A stretch of DNA of 64,000 nucleotides from Candidatus Laterigemmans baculatus (GTDB lineage Bacteria; Planctomycetota; Planctomycetia; Pirellulales; Pirellulaceae), in contig NZ_WRPR01000007.1 of assembly GCF_010367455.1 (NCBI RefSeq), positions 1-64,000 on the forward strand, given 5' to 3'. The position numbers and the translations under genes were made by a program. The notes under the pieces are model-generated. The model saw nothing but the letters and a program-made list of their open reading frames with translations, was not told where the DNA came from and searched no databases. Shown piece after piece: positions 55,888 through 63,950 of this stretch; within the stretch, counting starts at the first letter, position 1; every line of letters starts with the position of its first letter.

Positions 55888-56535
55888 TCAGTCCCCAATC
55901 CCCTCGTATTCTTCCTCGAGCAGCTGCCGCAAACGTCGCACGGCCCGCAGGTACCGCATGCTGGCCGCCGGAGGGTTGAGATCCAGGGCGGTGGCGATTT
56001 CCAGATTGGTCAGATGTTCGTAGTGCCGCATCATGATCACCTCGCGGTCCGGATCGTCGAGCCGCTCGATGGCCCCTTCGACGCGGCGGGCGATCTCCCG
56101 CTGCGCAGCCGCGGCGGCCGGAGTCATGCCGGGATCGCAAAGCTGCACGGCCAGCTCGACCGCCGAGCGATCCGGGCCCGCGTTGGCCGTCATCGATTGC
56201 TCGCGGTCGATGTTCCGCTTCGCGCTGACGCGGTGGCGGCGGTAGGTGTCGATGATGTGGTCCCAGGCGATCTGCCGCAGCCAGAGATGGAACGCCATCT
56301 CGGGATTCTCGAGATACTTTTGCAGCCGCTTGCTCGCCTCGGTCATCACCTCCTGGACGACATCGCTGACATCAACGCGGCGCTGCACTTTGCGATCGAG
56401 ACGAACCTGGACCAGCCGCCGCACCGAATTGCGATGTTTCTCGAGCAACTCGTTGACCGCCGCATCGTCCCCCTTGCGCGCTGCCGAAAGTAGCTCTTCG
56501 GTCTGTTCTCCCTCGGGCCAAAGTTTCTTTGCCAT
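55888..56535 (-). CDS. ECF-like RNA polymerase sigma factor
   Basis: 215 residues. Region 2 is seen in VDVSDVVQEVMTEASKRLQKYL and MAFHLWLRQIAWDHIIDTYRRHR; region 4 in LDDPDREVIMMRHYEHLTNLEIATALDLNPPAASMRYLRAVRRLRQLL, a helix-turn-helix for the -35 box. This is the planctomycete ECF group often encoded next to a Ser/Thr kinase, here 27 bp downstream. The N-terminus is basic and hydrophilic (AKKLWPEGEQTEELLSAARKGD). Regulation through phosphorylation is inferred from the pairing only. Confidence 0.9.
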   Translation of the reverse strand: MAKKLWPEGEQTEELLSAARKGDDAAVNELLEKHRNSVRRLVQVRLDRKVQRRVDVSDVVQEVMTEASKRLQKYLENPEMAFHLWLRQIAWDHIIDTYRRHRVSAKRNIDREQSMTANAGPDRSAVELAVQLCDPGMTPAAAAAQREIARRVEGAIERLDDPDREVIMMRHYEHLTNLEIATALDLNPPAASMRYLRAVRRLRQLLEEEYEGIGD

Positions 56536-56678
56536 GCTTCACTTTCCTGCCACCGTCGCGTGGATGCAACTACATGGGCCATCATACCGTTTTAAGGACC
56601 CACCCCGAGCCCCCGCCGCGATTAAACTGAGCGATCCTGCGTAGGCTCCGCTCGTTCCCTTCGGTCGCAAAGTTCCCG

Positions 56679-56998
56679 ATGTCGCTTCCGCTCCTGCGTC
56701 GCTCTCCGCTGAATCGTCCCACGCGGCTTCCCTCGACGCGGCTCGCACCCGTCGCCGCGGCGTTGGTCGCCGGGCTGCTCTGCCTCGCCGCCCTGCCCCG
56801 TGCCACCGCTGCTTCCCCCCCAGCCCGCTTCCCCGCATCCCGCGTTCCCACAAGCAGCCAGCGAGCCGGACGCAGCCAGCGAGCCGGACGCAGCCGAGCA
56901 GCCCGCCGAAGGGGAGTGGATCGACCTGCTCGCCGGCAACGAGCTCGCCGAGCACTGGACGACCACCGGCAACTGGAGCATCGACGAGTCCGCGACAG
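56679..56998 (+). pseudogene. DUF1080-type protein remnant, split at a poly-C tract and truncated
   Basis: From the ATG at 56679 a signal peptide is encoded (LAPVAAALVAGLLCLAALPRATA). At 56815-56821 there is a run of seven C. One C fewer would join the next frame, which reads SEPDAASEPDAAEQPAEGEW and then IDLLAGNELAEHWTTTGNWSIDES, the typical start of a DUF1080 (3-keto-disaccharide hydrolase) domain. After about 25 residues of the domain the similarity stops at 56990-57000 and different sequence follows. About 150 residues of the domain are gone. An 18-bp unit (GCAGCCAGCGAGCCGGAC) is duplicated in tandem in the linker. Confidence 0.65.
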
Positions 56999-57154
56999 CT
57001 GAGCCTGAGCGACCTGTTCGCGATCGTCACCTTGGCGGCACTCCTGTTCGCCATGGCTGCCCCATTTCTGCGCGTGATCGGTCCTGAAAACATCCCACGG
57101 CTGCTGGCTATGGCGGGGATTCTCCACGAGGGGCGGCGGCGTGAAGCTGTATGA
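56999..57154 (+). pseudogene. Fragment of a small membrane protein, start lost
   Basis: An open stretch in the third frame reads LSLSDLFAIVTLAALLFAMA then PFLRVIGPENIPRLLAMAG and ends TGA at 57152-57154. It looks like a common planctomycete N-terminal membrane helix (SLRDLLA-type) but has no ATG, GTG or TTG at its head; the join to DUF1080 text lies there. It overlaps the start of the next gene by 14 bases. Confidence 0.5.
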
Positions 57155-57407
57155 CTACTGCAAACTCTTGGTCCTCGGGACCATCTGCATCGGTTTCCTG
57201 CTCTACGCTGCGTTCCACCTGTGGAAGATGGCAGGGCTCGCTCCGGCGCTCTGGTTCGCGTCACTCGCTCTGCCAATGGCGGTGATGGTGGTGCTCCTCC
57301 CGTGGGCGATCCGCGTGGAACAACGTCAAATTCGGAGACGGAGAGAAGAAGCAGGCGAGCCCTCGCAGGATTCGGAAGCCGACCAGTGGTGGCGGCTGGG
57401 AGGATGA
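57141..57407 (+). CDS. Small membrane protein of unknown function
   Basis: 88 residues from a GTG at 57141 with GGGGCGGCGG just before. Two hydrophobic helices (LLVLGTICIGFLLYAAFHLW and ALWFASLALPMAVMVVLLPW) are followed by a basic, then acidic tail (RVEQRQIRRRREEAGEPSQDSEAD). No family recognised. It overlaps the 3' end of the preceding fragment and was likely translated with it. Confidence 0.65.
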   Translation: MKLYDYCKLLVLGTICIGFLLYAAFHLWKMAGLAPALWFASLALPMAVMVVLLPWAIRVEQRQIRRRREEAGEPSQDSEADQWWRLGG

Positions 57408-57546
57408 GCGTGCGAGTCACGGCAGAGACCATGTATTAGCCTCGCCAACAATAATTACCAGATCCATGGCACCGACGAGCGACGACTCCGTGTTTTGCAA
57501 TTTGGTGTTGGCCGGTCGATCGAGCAAGCGACCGTGCGGGAATTTC

Positions 57547-58794
57547 TCATCGATCACTCACTGCAGCACCATGATCTCGAGGCAATCCATCCGGGCGGTC
57601 CACCGGCGGTACGGCGTGCGGCCGCCGGAGGCGAATCGTCCCGCTCCCACGGCTCAGCCCCGCCGCTCCGAACTTTTCTCGGACCGCATCGGTCACCCGG
57701 TCGAGTTGCCGCTGTTTGGCGTGGCATTCGTCAGCCTCACTCTCAAACAGAGTCTGCTGGACCAGCCGGTTGCCACGGAACCCGCTCACGCCGACCCCCA
57801 GTAGCCGCACCCCGAGGTGACTCGCCCGCAATGCGTCCGCGAGCAACTCTCTCGCGGCCTGGCAAATGTCGTAAGTTGCGTCGGTGGATCGTGACAGGGT
57901 CCGCGACCGAGTAATCGTACGGAAATCGGCAAAGCGAACTTTAATGTGCACGGCCCGGCCTTGCTGTTGCTGCCGTCGAAGCCGGCGGCCGACCTGCTCG
58001 CTTAATTCGAGCAGCCATGCCCGCAGCGCCTCGACGTCGGAAATGTCGGCGGCGAATGTCGTCTCGTGCGAAAGGGACTTCGCCTCCCGGTCCGGTACCA
58101 CCGCGCGGTTGTCGATGCCGTGAGCCAGCCGCCAGAAATGCTCGCCCTGTTTTCCGAACTGCTGTTGGAGAGTCTCGAGTGACAGGCGGCGAAGCTGTTC
58201 GATCGTGTGGACTCCCAGCCGGTTGAGGACCCCGTGCGTGGCTTTCCCCACGCCCCAGATCCGTCCCACCGACAGCGGATCAAGAAACTCCTGAACGCGT
58301 TCGGGTGACACGACGACCAGGCCGTCGGGTTTCTCCAGGTCGCTGGCAATTTTGGCGAGGAACTTGTTAGGAGCCACGCCGACCGAAGCGACCAATCCTG
58401 TGTCTGCCTTGATCTCGCATTTAAGCTGCTGGGCGATCCGCTCGGCCTTTCCGAAAAGTCTTTCAGTGCCGGTGACGTCCAGAAACGCTTCATCCAGCGA
58501 GAGCGGCTCGACCAACGGCGTGTACCGGAAAAAGATCTTGCGGATCTGCCGGGAAATGGCCGCGTAATGGCTCATCCGGACCGGCAGCACGGTCGCTTGA
58601 GGGCACAGCCGGAGGGCCGTGGCCGTCGGCATCGCGCTATGCACGCCGAACTTGCGGGCCGCGTAATTCGCCGCAGCCACAACCCCCCGCCCCTCGGACG
58701 TGCCGCCGACAATCAGTGGTCGACCAGCCAATTCGGGACGGTCCCGTTCTTCGACCGAAGCATAGAAGGCATCCATGTCGGCGTGGACGATCAT
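57547..58794 (-). CDS. dinB: DNA polymerase IV (Y family)
   Basis: 415 residues. Translesion polymerase. Motifs: IVHADMDAFYASVEERDRPELAGRPLIVGG (first metal Asp and steric gate Tyr), YTPLVEPLSLDEAFLDVTG (SLDEA with Asp-Glu), VGVAPNKFLAKIASDLEKPDG, and the helix-hairpin VGRIWGVGKATHGVL. In the little finger the text VQQTLFESE gives a likely beta-clamp-binding motif (QQTLF). It is divergent from the HigB-HigA genes with 259 bp between. Confidence 0.95.
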   Translation of the reverse strand: MIVHADMDAFYASVEERDRPELAGRPLIVGGTSEGRGVVAAANYAARKFGVHSAMPTATALRLCPQATVLPVRMSHYAAISRQIRKIFFRYTPLVEPLSLDEAFLDVTGTERLFGKAERIAQQLKCEIKADTGLVASVGVAPNKFLAKIASDLEKPDGLVVVSPERVQEFLDPLSVGRIWGVGKATHGVLNRLGVHTIEQLRRLSLETLQQQFGKQGEHFWRLAHGIDNRAVVPDREAKSLSHETTFAADISDVEALRAWLLELSEQVGRRLRRQQQQGRAVHIKVRFADFRTITRSRTLSRSTDATYDICQAARELLADALRASHLGVRLLGVGVSGFRGNRLVQQTLFESEADECHAKQRQLDRVTDAVREKFGAAGLSRGSGTIRLRRPHAVPPVDRPDGLPRDHGAAVSDR

Positions 58795-58971
58795 AGTGGG
58801 GGCTCGTGGGTGGCGGGTGGCCCGGAGTGAGCGAAGCTGGGTGAGTCGGCGGCGCTGGGCCTGAACCCGCCCGCGGTCTAAATCTGAAGGAATTTTGAGA
58901 TGAAGGCAACATCCGCATAGCCCAAGCCGCCTGCGACCAACACCGGCCTAACGTGGGCACAGGGCAAGGTT

Positions 58972-58988
58972 GTTCGGATTTCGCGAAC
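58972..58988. promoter_or_regulatory. HigBA operator-like palindrome O1
   Basis: GTTCGGATTTCGCGAAC, differing at one base from O2. Its centre is 29 bp before that of O2. It lies upstream of the promoter and could bind a second regulator dimer, or serve the divergent dinB gene. Confidence 0.65.
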
Positions 58989-58994
58989 TTAGCG

Positions 58995-59023
58995 TTGTCT
59001 GTTCGCATTTCGCGAACTAGAAT
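58995..59023 (+). promoter_or_regulatory. Promoter of higBA
   Basis: TTGTCT at 58995-59000 and TAGAAT at 59018-59023 are a -35/-10 pair 17 bp apart. The start codon of higB is 30 bp past the -10 box, with GGGGGAG at 59041. Confidence 0.65.
59001..59017. promoter_or_regulatory. HigBA operator-like palindrome O2, exactly in the promoter spacer
   Basis: GTTCGCATTTCGCGAAC is a dyad (GTTCGC and GCGAAC around five bases) that fills the 17 bp between the -35 and -10 boxes. A protein bound here would block RNA polymerase, as expected for autoregulation by the antitoxin. Confidence 0.7.
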
Positions 59024-59053
59024 GGGAGGGATTGCCGATAGGGGGAGTGGCGG

Positions 59054-59428
59054 ATGCGGGTTATTTCGAAATCACGCCTGCGGGAGTTCTGGGAGAGGAC
59101 CGAGCGCGGCGACGCTGAAGGGCCGCTCAGGGCGTGGCATACGCGTGTCAGCAGCCGGACGGTCGTGTGGCATTCGTGGGGAGATGTCAAATCAGAGATC
59201 GGCTCGGCGAGCCTTGTGGGAAGGTGCGTTGTCTTCAACGTCGGAGGCAACAAATATCGGCTCGTGACTCGCATCCTCGACGCGAGCCAGAAGGTTCTCA
59301 TCCTCAAGGTGATGACTCACGGCGAATACGACGACGACAGATGGAAGATTGAGTGTGGCTGCTTCGAGCCGTCTTCTCAGTCGAAGCCAACAAAGAGGAT
59401 GGGAAGTCAAAAACGCAAAGGACGGTGA
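59054..59428 (+). CDS. higB: HigB-family mRNA interferase toxin
   Basis: 124 residues. The toxin precedes the antitoxin, as usual for the HigB group. Family stretches: MRVISKSRLREFWE, PLRAWHTRVSSRTVVWHSWGDVKSEIG, VVFNVGGNKYRLVTRILDASQKVLILKVMTHGEYD. These match the HigB_toxin domain (RelE/ParE superfamily), in which the FNIGGNKYRL segment and the end His/Tyr form the active site. A basic tail (PTKRMGSQKRKGR) extends past the domain. The antitoxin ATG follows the stop by three bases. Confidence 0.92.
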   Translation: MRVISKSRLREFWERTERGDAEGPLRAWHTRVSSRTVVWHSWGDVKSEIGSASLVGRCVVFNVGGNKYRLVTRILDASQKVLILKVMTHGEYDDDRWKIECGCFEPSSQSKPTKRMGSQKRKGR

Positions 59429-59431
59429 GCG

Positions 59432-59863
59432 ATGGCGACCAGAACTGAATTCGGCTTAAAGAAGAAGGACCGAGATTCCTATCTCGAACTGGTGATCAGA
59501 TTCCCGCTGACCTCGATCAAGTCAGAGGAGCATCTGGCGGAGGCGCAGGCAGTAATCGATAGGTTGCTGACCGAAGGGCAATTTGATCATGGCAAGGAGG
59601 TGTACCTTGACGCTTTGAGCGATCTTGTTGGGACTTACGAGGACGCTTACCACGCCATCGAACCCGCCTCGGATGCCGACATGCTGCGGCACCTGCTTGA
59701 AGCAAAAGGCGTGACCCAGGCTCAGCTCAGCAAGGAGACAGGACTGGCGAAGTCGTCACTCTCGGAAGTCCTGTCGGGGAAGAAAAAATTCAGCCGTCAG
59801 ATGATTCGCATCCTCGCCGATTACTTTCATGTCGACAAAAGCGTTTTGGCGGCAAATCTCTAA
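59432..59863 (+). CDS. higA: HigA-type antitoxin with XRE helix-turn-helix
   Basis: 143 residues. The N-terminal half (KSEEHLAEAQAVIDRLLTEGQFDHGKEVYLDALSDLVGTYED) is the HigA toxin-binding type; the C-terminal half is an XRE helix-turn-helix (MLRHLLEAKGVTQAQLSKETGLAKSSLSEVLSGKKKFS). The order antitoxin domain first, then DNA-binding, is typical of the HigA set with HigB. It should neutralise HigB and repress the pair at O1/O2. The ribosome site (AAAGGACGG) lies in the end of higB, so the two are coupled. Confidence 0.9.
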   Translation: MATRTEFGLKKKDRDSYLELVIRFPLTSIKSEEHLAEAQAVIDRLLTEGQFDHGKEVYLDALSDLVGTYEDAYHAIEPASDADMLRHLLEAKGVTQAQLSKETGLAKSSLSEVLSGKKKFSRQMIRILADYFHVDKSVLAANL

Positions 59864-59917
59864 CTCGTCCGCGTCACTGATGACTCAAACCGGTCGCGAG
59901 CGTCTGCGAGAGATAGC

Positions 59918-60856
59918 TTAAACATCGCACACGCTTGCGGCGTGTCGGAGCGCGAGTTGGTGGTCCTTCCAAGTCGGAATGAACTCGTGCGTCACGTAAC
60001 CGTCGTAGCCGGTCGCGAGAATCTCCTGCATGATCGCCCGATAATTGATCTCCTGGGTGCCGTCGATCTCTCCTCGGCCGGGATTGCCCGCGGTGTGGTA
60101 GTGGGCGATCACATCTTGATACTGGCGGATGCGACGGATGATGTCGCCGTTCATGATCGAGACGTGATAGATGTCGAACAATAGCTTCATGTTCGGTGAA
60201 TCGACTCGCCGAATCAGCTCCACACAAAAATCGACGTCGTCTCCAAAGTACCCCGGATGCCCCTTCATCGAATGGCTGTCGTCGCGGGAGTTCAGGTGTT
60301 CGAGGACCAGATTGACCCCTCGAGCTTCCGCTAGCGGCATCACCGCCTTCCAGCAATCGACGCAACCGGCGGCAGCTTCGTCGTCATCCATGCCGTCGTA
60401 ACGCATCCCGGTGAAGGTGATAACGTTGCGGGTGCCCAGTCCGGCAGCCAGTTCCACCGCGCGGCTCAGTTGATCAATTACAAACTGGCGGTGCCTCGGA
60501 TCGCACGGCCCTTTGGAGAACCCGTGGCCGCCGCTGACCAGCGAAATCTCGAGCCCCAGATCGCGGACCTGCGGGTAAAAACTTTCCGCGATCCCTTCGA
60601 TCGCGACCAGGCCAATCTCGCGGCCCAATCGTGCCAAGTCGAGCATCTCCATCCGGTCCTGGTAGGTCCAACCCATGATCGATTGGCGAATGCGTCCCTT
60701 GCTGATTTGAAAGTTGGGGTCCACTTGCGGCTCGCCTTCTGCCGCGACCGCCGGCATGGCGAGAGCGGCCGGCATGGCGAGAGCAGCCGGAGCGGCCACC
60801 GCCGCCAAGAAATTGCGGCGTGAGAGCGAAGGCGAGGCAGTTGGGCGGCCATTCAT
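59918..60856 (-). CDS. TAT-exported hydroxypyruvate-isomerase-like TIM-barrel protein
   Basis: 312 residues from the ATG at 60856, with GGGGAGAAAT before it. The start has a twin-arginine signal ([20 protein letters not shown], with a duplicated AALAMP). The remainder is a xylose-isomerase-like barrel with metal ligands visible in [37 protein letters not shown] and [17 protein letters not shown], and [13 protein letters not shown]. These are the Glu, Asp, His and Glu sites of the Hyi/IolE group. The frame stays open upstream to 61015 because the tail of the decayed TIGR03067 gene is in the same frame. Substrate unknown, probably a sugar derivative in the periplasm. Confidence 0.88.
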   Translation of the reverse strand: MNGRPTASPSLSRRNFLAAVAAPAALAMPAALAMPAVAAEGEPQVDPNFQISKGRIRQSIMGWTYQDRMEMLDLARLGREIGLVAIEGIAESFYPQVRDLGLEISLVSGGHGFSKGPCDPRHRQFVIDQLSRAVELAAGLGTRNVITFTGMRYDGMDDDEAAAGCVDCWKAVMPLAEARGVNLVLEHLNSRDDSHSMKGHPGYFGDDVDFCVELIRRVDSPNMKLLFDIYHVSIMNGDIIRRIRQYQDVIAHYHTAGNPGRGEIDGTQEINYRAIMQEILATGYDGYVTHEFIPTWKDHQLALRHAASVCDV

Positions 60857-60927
60857 CGATTTCTCCCCGGTTTGTTGGAGCCGCCCGATCATCCGGTTGG
60901 TATAGGAGGTGGGGGGCTCACATGCTG

Positions 60928-61318
60928 TCGACCGCCCCAATTCTAACGCGTGATGACGGGGCTTCCCAATCCACTGTTTATCCTTCCAGATACCGACGAC
61001 GCAGCAGACTTTCAACTTATCGCCCTCAAGCTCGCAGATTCCGGGAGCATCGCCTCCCGTCTCTTACGACTCATCCGAACGGTGGTCCCAGACCTTCGGT
61101 GTCACTGTAGGGTCGAGGTCAAAGGTTTCGGCCCACAGTTCCTGATTCTCGGCATTGAGTGCAGCATACGTACGGTCCTTGCGGAAGACCAATCGTTTGG
61201 CATCTTTCGTGCTACCCGGCGGCTGGATATCAACGATCTCCCAGGTTCCGGCGAAGGCTTTCAGCGACTGCTCGATGGCCCTTGATTCCGCGTCCTTTAA
61301 TTTGGGCGTGTCCCCCAT
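60928..61318 (-). pseudogene. TIGR03067-domain gene interrupted by an in-frame stop
   Basis: From 61318 the frame reads [40 protein letters not shown] and [20 protein letters not shown], then TAA at 61064-61066. After this stop the same frame goes on with [20 protein letters not shown] and [15 protein letters not shown], the expected C-terminal half of a TIGR03067 domain. Upstream of 61318 the same frame continues ([20 protein letters not shown]) without a good start or signal. The gene was thus about 130 or more residues long and has decayed. A secreted protein family of unknown function, very abundant in planctomycetes. Confidence 0.75.
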
Positions 61319-61459
61319 CCCGTCGACAAGCCGGGCCAGTAGCGTCGGCTGCCGGTTGGCGTCGAATCGTTCGAACAGCGGAGGCTTCCTCGGGAGATTT
61401 CGACGCTTTGGTCCACATTCGTCCGGCGACCATCAGCATCAGAGCGGCAATCCGGCAGT

Positions 61460-61744
61460 TTACTTTGAGCCATAACGCCCTTCGATGCAGCGAACGATAT
61501 CTTTCAGGTGCGGTTCGGCAACGGAGTAATAGATCTTGCGTCCGTCCCGGCGGCTAGTTAGCAGACCTACCCGCTGCATCAACCGCAAATGCTCAGAGGC
61601 CATGTGTGGCTGGATTCCACAAGCCTCAGCCAGTTCAGCGACCATGTAGTCGCCTTCGAGGAGCAGTTGAATCATTCGCAACCGGTACGGGTGGGCCACC
61701 GTCCTGAGGCACTCGGCAGCCTCCTCCAGTACCTCGATTGGCAT
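61460..61744 (-). CDS. ArsR-family transcription regulator
   Basis: 94 residues from the ATG at 61744 (MPIEVLEEAAECLRTVAHPYRL); a TTG at 61777 gives 105. The winged helix-turn-helix is clear: VAELAEACGIQPHMASEHLRLMQRVGLLTSRRDGRKIYYSV. Three Cys are present (about residues 12, 42 and 86 from this ATG); the spacing of the first or second and the last suits a thiol switch like that of BigR/SqrR, persulfide sensors of the same family, although the positions are not an exact match. It is divergent from the MBL-rhodanese gene, which it probably controls. Confidence 0.88.
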   Translation of the reverse strand: MPIEVLEEAAECLRTVAHPYRLRMIQLLLEGDYMVAELAEACGIQPHMASEHLRLMQRVGLLTSRRDGRKIYYSVAEPHLKDIVRCIEGRYGSK

Positions 61745-62018
61745 CAGTTCCAATGGTCTACGTCGGGTCACCTGCAAACTCCATTGTCTGCTACCTGCTT
61801 ATAGAGAAGACGTCGCCGGTGGAAAGGCAGCGCACTCAGGTGGCAGTGCAGATCATATGCCGGTCACATGCCGGGCGAAAGGTGAATGGCATGCTGGCAC
61901 GCCAAGCGTCGACAGGTCGGGAGGGTACGATTCTTGCAGTCACTGCATGCTGAATCGGGCCGCGGGGGTGAGCGGCTCGCGCCGCCAACGGTATCGCGAT
62001 CGATTTAGGAGGTCTCCG

Positions 62019-63419
62019 ATGACAATGGTCTTTGAAAGCGTCCAGACTGCGGGTATTGCTCAGCTATCGTACTTGATCGGAGATGACGGCAGCCAGACAG
62101 CCGCCGTGGTTGATCCGCGACCAGAAGTCGAGATCTACATCGAGTTGAGCCGCAAGCACGGCGTCACGATTACCCACATTTTTGAAACGCATATCCACGC
62201 CGACTTCATGAGCGGCGCTCGGGAGCTCGAGCAGCGTGTCGGGTCGGCCAAGATCTACGCCAGCGGCGAGGGAAATGCGAGTTATGACTTTCCGGTTCAG
62301 AAGATTCGCGGGGGGGATCGCTTCGAGTTTGGCTCGGTTGTCCTCACCGCACGCCACACGCCCGGTCATACACCGGAACATATGTCCTACGAACTCGCGG
62401 AGAAGGACCGCGTCAAAGATCCATGGGGCGTCCTGACCGGAGACTCGTTGTTTGTTAGTTCGGCCGGTCGGCCAGATCTGCTCGGCGAGGAAGAGACCGA
62501 AGAGCTCACGGAGCAGTTGTTCCACACGCTTCGCGACTATTACCTAAAGCTCGACGACGGCGTCATCGTGTATCCCTGCCACGGTGCGGGCTCGGCCTGC
62601 GGAGCAGACATTGGCGAGCGACCGATGAGCACGATCGGTTACGAGCGGCGGACAAACGATTTCCTGCAGCACGCTGACTTTGAGGCATTCAAGTCCTTTG
62701 TCAAAGAAGGCGCTCCGCCGGTACCGCAGCATTACCCGATCCTCAAAAAGATTAACGCCAAAGGACCAGAGGTGATTGGGACTGCCCCGGCGATTCCAGG
62801 CTTGCCTCCGGAAGAGTTTCAGAAGGCAGTCAAACAAGGCAACTCGCAACTCGTCGACACCCGGCAAATGCTGGCCTTTGGCGGAGGCCACATTTCTGGT
62901 GCGATCAATATCGGGGACCGGCCGGAACTTTCGGTCTGGGCGGGCGACATGCTCTCCTACGAAAAGCCGATTTTGCTCGTCGTGGAAGATGAGACGCAGC
63001 TTGACTGGATTGGATGGCACTTCGCCTACGTGGGGTTGACGAACTTTACTGGTTATCTAGCTGGCGGCATGAAGGCCTGGGACAACAAAGGCCTACCTCT
63101 CGCGACATTGCCGCAGGTTTCGGTCCAGCAGCTCGCTGAAGAGAAAGACAAATTTCAGATACTCGATGTGCGCTCGCCAAGCGAGTTTGAGAACGGCCGA
63201 ATCGGCGGGGCGAAGCACAAGTTCGTATCTGAGATGCGGGACGGCGTTGATGGTGACTTCGGCCTTGATCCCAACAAGCCAGTAGCCGTGTATTGTGGCA
63301 GTGGCTATCGGGCTAGCATCGCCGCGAGCCTGATGAAGCGAGATGGTTTCAAGGAGGTCTTCAACGTGCCCGGCAGCATGCAAGCGTGGAAGAACGCTGG
63401 CCTGAGTGTGGAGAAGTGA
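62019..63419 (+). CDS. MBL-fold persulfide-dioxygenase-like protein fused to two rhodanese domains
   Basis: 466 residues from the ATG at 62019, with AGGAGGT five bases before. Residues 1-250 are an ETHE1/Blh-type metallo-beta-lactamase fold: IFETHIHADFMSGARELEQRVG, TARHTPGHTPEHMSYEL, GDSLFVSSAGRPDLLG and YPCHGAGSACGADIG. Two rhodanese domains follow. The first (LVDTRQMLAFGGGHISGAINI ... ILLVVEDETQLD) has lost its Cys; the second (ILDVRSPSEFENGRIGGAKH ... VAVYCGSGYRASIAASLM) keeps the active Cys426. It probably oxidises glutathione or other persulfides, the rhodanese part handling sulfane sulfur. With ArsR and the YeeE/YedE-like gene it forms a sulfide-handling group. Confidence 0.92.
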   Translation: MTMVFESVQTAGIAQLSYLIGDDGSQTAAVVDPRPEVEIYIELSRKHGVTITHIFETHIHADFMSGARELEQRVGSAKIYASGEGNASYDFPVQKIRGGDRFEFGSVVLTARHTPGHTPEHMSYELAEKDRVKDPWGVLTGDSLFVSSAGRPDLLGEEETEELTEQLFHTLRDYYLKLDDGVIVYPCHGAGSACGADIGERPMSTIGYERRTNDFLQHADFEAFKSFVKEGAPPVPQHYPILKKINAKGPEVIGTAPAIPGLPPEEFQKAVKQGNSQLVDTRQMLAFGGGHISGAINIGDRPELSVWAGDMLSYEKPILLVVEDETQLDWIGWHFAYVGLTNFTGYLAGGMKAWDNKGLPLATLPQVSVQQLAEEKDKFQILDVRSPSEFENGRIGGAKHKFVSEMRDGVDGDFGLDPNKPVAVYCGSGYRASIAASLMKRDGFKEVFNVPGSMQAWKNAGLSVEK

Positions 63420-63453
63420 CGCAACTGAACGCCTGGGTGGTGGGAGACGTTTG

Positions 63454-63903
63454 ATGAGCAATCTCTTTGCGAAGAAGTCATGGTCGCCCTACCTAGTGGG
63501 GGTGGGGATCGGCATGCTGAGCTGGTTCGCCTTCTGGAGCGCCGACCATCCGCTGGGAATCACCACGCTGTTCGAGCATACCGCCGCTCTGGTGCTCGAG
63601 GCGACGGTTCCCCGGCTGGCGGAGTCCAACAGTTACTATCTGGAAAATTCGCCGAAGATCGGCTGGGAATGGATGCTAGTCGTCGGCGTGTTTCTGGGCA
63701 GCGTCATCAGTTCGTTCGCATCTGGAGATCGAGAGCCAATCGTTGTGCCGCCGCTATGGAAGAGCCGGTTCGGCTCGAGCGCTGCACTGCGGCTGACGGT
63801 TGCATTGCTGGCAGTCGGAGCATTGGGGTTGTCTGCTCGCCGTTCCGGTGGCGGAACACCGCGTCTGCACGAAGAAGCACGCCAGCGGCACAGCGCCGTT
63901 TAA
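63454..63903 (+). CDS. YeeE/YedE-like membrane protein, altered C-terminus
   Basis: 149 residues from the ATG at 63454. Similar to half-size YeeE/YedE thiosulfate/sulfur transporters: WSPYLVGVGIGMLSWFAFWSADHPLGITT, then YYLENSPKIGWEWMLVVGVFLGSVISSFASGD, PPLWKSRFGSSAALRL. In the family the next helix ends in a Gly-Gly-Cys-Thr-Ser-Gly-His motif needed for sulfur transfer. Here the text is ARRSGGGTPRLHEEARQRHSAV, with no Cys, and the protein stops. Truncation or frameshift decay is likely; a partner half would be expected downstream. It follows the MBL-rhodanese gene by 34 bp. Confidence 0.7.
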   Translation: MSNLFAKKSWSPYLVGVGIGMLSWFAFWSADHPLGITTLFEHTAALVLEATVPRLAESNSYYLENSPKIGWEWMLVVGVFLGSVISSFASGDREPIVVPPLWKSRFGSSAALRLTVALLAVGALGLSARRSGGGTPRLHEEARQRHSAV

Positions 63904-63950
63904 AGAATGGAAAAGCTATGCGAGGGCCGTATGGCAAAGGAATACCGTCT

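Noticed and set aside
57447-57483. NNNYQIHGTDE on the plus strand, recalling the IHGT motif of L,D-transpeptidases
   Set aside because: The match is four or five residues, the following SHGCIRL motif is missing, and no domain surrounds it.
58972-59017. LexA boxes for dinB
   Set aside because: The GTTC...GAAC arms are nine bases apart, unlike known LexA sites (four in Gram-positive CGAAC-type boxes, with other arm orientation), and one copy fits the higBA promoter exactly. Kept only as an alternative.
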